The translations under genes were made by a program, and so were the position numbers. Source: Acholeplasmataceae bacterium (GTDB lineage Bacteria; Bacillota; Negativicutes; Acidaminococcales; Acidaminococcaceae). Taken from it: DNA of 9,864 bases. The stretch covers positions 1-9,864 of the forward strand of contig JAAYAE010000374.1 in the NCBI GenBank assembly GCA_012719555.1. The letters run 5' to 3'. The notes beneath the pieces were generated by a model that ran no database searches, had not been told where the DNA came from, and saw only the letters and a program-made list of their open reading frames with translations. Numbering within the stretch: position 1 is the stretch's first letter; every line of letters starts with the position of its first letter. Positions 7,788 to 9,864 of this stretch are shown piece after piece.

Positions 7788-7816
7788 TTGTGTTTTATAC
7801 TGTTATCAGCTATAAT
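7788..7816 (+). promoter_or_regulatory. Predicted metK promoter
   Basis: A perfect TATAAT (7811-7816) is preceded, 17 nt upstream, by TTGTGT (7788-7793, 4/6 of the -35 consensus). The start would be near 7823, about 16 nt before helix P1 of the riboswitch, the short leader expected for an S-box gene. A TTGACA at 7816-7821 has no -10 box at proper spacing. TACTGT (7798-7803) and ACAGTA (7819-7824) flank the -10 symmetrically. Confidence 0.5.
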
Positions 7817-7837
7817 TGACAGTAGATAATTGAATAT

Positions 7838-7943
7838 GCTCATCAAGAGTGGCGGAGGGAACGGCCCTATGAAGCTACAGCAACCATTTGGTTTTAATCA
7901 AAACGGTGCTAAGTCCTGCAATGTTGAATTGTGAGATGAGAGA
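7838..7943 (+). promoter_or_regulatory. SAM-I (S-box) riboswitch aptamer
   Basis: The S-box consensus is seen in order: CTCATCAAGAG at the 5' side, GGCGGAGGGA, GGCCCTATGAAGC, CAGCAACC, then GGTGCTAAGTCCTGC and finally GATGAGAG. Helix P1 is CTCATC (7839-7844) with GATGAG (7935-7940). P3 closes around GTTTT/AAAAC, and P4 includes CAAT/ATTG. The RNA binds S-adenosylmethionine and, in this class, SAM stabilises P1 and favours termination. It directly precedes metK, whose product makes SAM, giving end-product feedback. Identity is secure from sequence; the exact 3' boundary is approximate. Confidence 0.96.
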
Positions 7944-7960
7944 AGTTTAAATGCTATCTC

Positions 7961-7990
7961 GACGCTCTCATTTCGTGAGAGCGTCTTTTG
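7961..7990 (+). terminator. Intrinsic terminator of the SAM riboswitch
   Basis: A perfect 10-bp stem, GACGCTCTCA (7961-7970) with TGAGAGCGTC (7976-7985), closes a 5-nt TTTCG loop and is followed by TTTTG. The competing antiterminator is visible: ATGAGAG (7936-7942), which includes the 3' strand of P1, can pair with CTCTCAT (7965-7971), and GAGAT (7933-7937) with ATCTC (7956-7960). High SAM should therefore shut off metK transcription. Confidence 0.93.
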
Positions 7991-8019
7991 TTGCTTGCTT
8001 ATTATGAAAGGAGAAAAAA

Positions 8020-9201
8020 ATGAAAAAACTATTTACTTCAGAGTCCGTTACTGAAGGACATCCGGATAAGATGGCTGATCAAATTTCAGACGCGGTATTA
8101 GATGCTATTATTGAGAAAGATCCATACGCACGAGTAGCCTGCGAAACTTTGGTTGCTACGGGACAAATTCATATTGTAGGTGAAATTTCTACGGATTGCT
8201 ATGTGGATATTGCGAAAATAGCCAGAGAGACCGTTTTGGAAATTGGTTATGACAGGGCAAAATACGGTTTTGACGGAGCTACTTGTGGTGTTTTAATTTC
8301 TATTGACGAGCAATCTTCTGATATTGCGCTGGGAGTCAATCAATCTGCCGAAGCTAAAGAGGGCGAACGCGGTGAAGAAGAACTTATCGGTGCAGGCGAT
8401 CAGGGAATGATGTTTGGCTATGCTTCCGATGAAACACCTGAATATATGCCGGTGCCTATTTCTTTAGCACATAAACTAGCTAGACAGCTAACTAAAGTGC
8501 GCAAAGACGGGGTACTTAAATATTTGCGCCCTGATGGTAAGACACAAGTTACTGTAGAATATGATGATTGAAAACCCGTAAGGATTGATACCATTGTCAT
8601 TTCAACCCAGCATAGAGAAGATATTTCTATGGCACAGTTGCGGGCTGATCTTATGAAGCATGTAATTTCCTCGGTTGTGCCGGCAGAAATGATTGATGAC
8701 AAAACCAAATATCATATAAATCCCACAGGGCGTTTCGTAATTGGAGGTCCTCAGGGAGATTCTGGGTTAACCGGACGTAAAATTATTGTGGATACTTATG
8801 GTGGCATGGCTCGTCATGGCGGCGGTGCTTTTTCCGGCAAGGACCCTACAAAAGTAGACCGAAGTGCGGCTTATGCTGCTCGTTATGTGGCTAAAAATAT
8901 TGTGGCCGCAGGATTGGCGAATAAATGTGAAATACAGTTAGCCTATGCTATTGGTGTAGCTCAGCCTGTTTCGGTGTCCGTAGACACCTTTGGTACCGGT
9001 AAGTTATCCGATGAGGATATTGTTGATTTGGTACTAAAAAACTTCATCTTGACCCCTGCCGGGATTATTAAAACTTTGAATTTGCGTCAACCAATTTACA
9101 AACAGACTGCGGCATACGGACACTTTGGTAGGACAGATATTGATTTACCTTGGGAACATTTGGATAAAGCAGACGTTTTGCGCAAAGCTCTTAACAAGTA
9201 A
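8020..9201 (+). pseudogene. metK: S-adenosylmethionine synthetase, interrupted by one in-frame TGA
   Basis: MetK makes S-adenosylmethionine from methionine and ATP. The frame from ATG 8020 (AAAGGAG 6 nt upstream) to TAA 9201 spans 393 codons, the normal family length, but codon 184 (8569-8571) is TGA. Before it are GHPDK (13-17) and GAGDQGMMFGYA (from 124). After it the same frame continues at once with KPVRIDTIVISTQH, then GGPQGDSGLTGRK (242-254) and GGGAFSGKDPTKVDRS (267-282). No frameshift or other damage is seen. The TGA lies where relatives have a short variable turn (D-N/G-K-P), and one base change from GGA would produce it. As written, the products are a 183-residue N-terminal fragment (8020-8571) and possibly a second fragment from ATG 8629. 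TGA is a real stop for remA and gmk here and tryptophan uses TGG, so a changed code is unlikely. A recent nonsense mutation, sequencing error, leaky readthrough or a second metK elsewhere remain open. Confidence 0.9.
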
Positions 9202-9213
9202 GCCTTAGTAGGC

Positions 9214-9245
9214 AGGAGTTTTGCATGTTTTCACGAATTAAATAA
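9214..9245 (+). other. Possible 6-codon leader ORF between metK and priA
   Basis: AGGAG (9214-9218) stands 6 nt before ATG 9225, which opens a frame of only six codons (MFSRIK) ending at TAA 9243-9245. A terminator-like hairpin starts 12 nt later, the layout of a leader peptide with attenuator. The peptide lacks a run of one amino acid, and such a short frame can arise by chance, so this is weak. Confidence 0.2.
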
Positions 9246-9257
9246 AATAAGACTAAT

Positions 9258-9290
9258 AGGTGAGGACTATTCTAGTTCTCACCTTATTTT
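9258..9290 (+). terminator. Intrinsic terminator-like hairpin after metK
   Basis: AGGTGAGGAC (9258-9267) pairs with GTTCTCACCT (9275-9284) over 10 bp with one G-U pair and a 7-nt loop, followed by TATTTT (9285-9290). It would end metK transcripts. It abuts the priA ribosome site (9291-9294), so priA transcripts starting upstream must pass through it. Confidence 0.7.
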
Positions 9291-9300
9291 GGAGCGATTT

Positions 9301-9864
9301 ATGAAATTTGCACAAGTAGCAATTAATTTGCCTGTAAAAAATATTTTCCAACAATTCACATATAAAGTGCCTGACCAGCTGGACTTCTTAGCAGAAGGCT
9401 GGCGGGTTGTTGTGCCATTTGGCAAGCAATTGCTGGAAGGATTTATAGTAGGAGAGGACAACGAAGTCGATACCTCTATGGAATATAAGGAAATTTTAGA
9501 TACTTTAGGAACAGAGCCATGGTTTGATGAAGATATGCTGATTACGGCCCATTGGATGTCAAATTACTATATGTGTAGTTTGGCCGAGGTTTTAAGGCTT
9601 TTTATCCCTGGCAAAAAAAGTATTGTTACAGTTTCACGTTATGGGGCTTGTGATGATTTTGCAGCAGAGCTAACTCCTTATGAAAAAGAACTTTATGATT
9701 ATTTACAGTTTATAGGCCCCATGCTTCGAAAAGATATTGCCGCACTAGCACAAGGCAGTGAAGCCTTAAAGGGACTTATTACTAAAAAAGCTGTGGCTTT
9801 GGAGTATGAAATTAAGCAGAAAGTAAAAAATAAGAGTATAAATGTATATTCAATATCAAAAGAA
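9301..9864 (+). CDS. priA: Primosomal protein N' (PriA helicase), N-terminal part
   Basis: PriA recognises stalled replication forks, unwinds DNA 3' to 5' and reloads the replicative helicase. Only the first 188 codons are in the window; the frame is open to the edge with no stop. The N-terminal 3'-DNA-binding domain (about 1-100) is recognisable by KFAQVAINLPVKNIFQQFTY, VVVPFGKQLLEGFIVG and the MSNYYMCSLAEVLRLFIPG segment. It is followed by a winged-helix region (about 120-185, beginning near LTPYEKELYDYL). The helicase and zinc-binding domains lie beyond the edge. The start is ATG 9301, with GGAG 6 nt upstream. coaBC-priA is a common neighbourhood in Firmicutes, here with metK between them. 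Expression presumably needs readthrough of the hairpin at 9258-9290 or an internal promoter I could not identify. Confidence 0.93.
   Translation, partial: MKFAQVAINLPVKNIFQQFTYKVPDQLDFLAEGWRVVVPFGKQLLEGFIVGEDNEVDTSMEYKEILDTLGTEPWFDEDMLITAHWMSNYYMCSLAEVLRLFIPGKKSIVTVSRYGACDDFAAELTPYEKELYDYLQFIGPMLRKDIAALAQGSEALKGLITKKAVALEYEIKQKVKNKSINVYSISKE

Noticed and set aside
8004..8023. Six-codon ORF (MKGEKK) overlapping the metK start
   Set aside because: It consists of the ribosome site and A-run of metK itself and has no ribosome site of its own.
8569..8571. Frameshift in metK
   Set aside because: The N- and C-terminal parts are in the same frame, and codons directly after the TGA already encode the family sequence KPVRIDTIVISTQH, so no base is gained or lost.
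8569..8610. TGA in metK as a selenocysteine codon
   Set aside because: No convincing SECIS-like hairpin follows the TGA; only 2-3 bp pairings are seen. The position is a variable surface turn rather than a redox site.
8020..9201. TGA read as tryptophan genome-wide (alternative code)
   Set aside because: TGA ends remA and gmk at the expected protein ends, and tryptophan in neighbouring genes is TGG.

Overview
The window is ordinary housekeeping chromosome from a low-GC (about 40% by eye) Firmicutes-type bacterium. Supporting signs are strong Shine-Dalgarno sites, a SAM-I (S-box) riboswitch, a RemA/DUF370 gene, an RqcH-type NFACT gene, and the conserved run yicC-remA-gmk-rpoZ-coaBC-(metK)-priA. 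With metK placed between coaBC and priA and an exported protein of unknown function at the operon head, I lean towards the Negativicutes (diderm Firmicutes). That placement is an inference from memory of gene order, not a search result. No phage, transposon, CRISPR, rRNA or tRNA gene is visible.

Layout. On the minus strand are ilvD (27-1694, branched-chain amino acid synthesis) and, upstream of it, rqcH (1838-3565, ribosome quality control). The 143-nt gap between them holds a good ilvD promoter overlapped by a 9-bp inverted repeat that looks like an operator. At 3566-3746 two promoters fire in opposite directions and share the same AT-rich core. One serves rqcH; the other serves a plus-strand operon of an exported unknown protein (3747-4490), yicC (4519-5421), remA (5439-5720), gmk (5717-6343), rpoZ (6349-6561) and coaBC (6574-7776). 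These genes are 28 nt apart or less, and remA and gmk overlap by 4 nt.

A new transcription unit starts at 7777-8019, with a promoter, a complete SAM-I riboswitch and its intrinsic terminator, followed by metK (8020-9201). The metK frame is interrupted once by an in-frame TGA at codon 184, yet both halves are otherwise intact and in the same frame. After metK come a 6-codon mini-ORF and a terminator-like hairpin (9258-9290). The start of priA (9301 to the window edge) follows.

How the genes relate. The plus-strand operon joins RNA metabolism (YicC), a DNA-binding regulator (RemA), GTP precursor supply (Gmk), an RNA polymerase subunit (omega), coenzyme A synthesis (CoaBC) and replication restart (PriA). 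MetK makes the SAM sensed by its own leader RNA. I did not find a convincing new multi-gene system. The best lead is the TGA inside riboswitch-controlled metK, an enzyme that is normally essential. Smaller leads are the ilvD palindrome, the exported unknown protein and the metK-priA leader.
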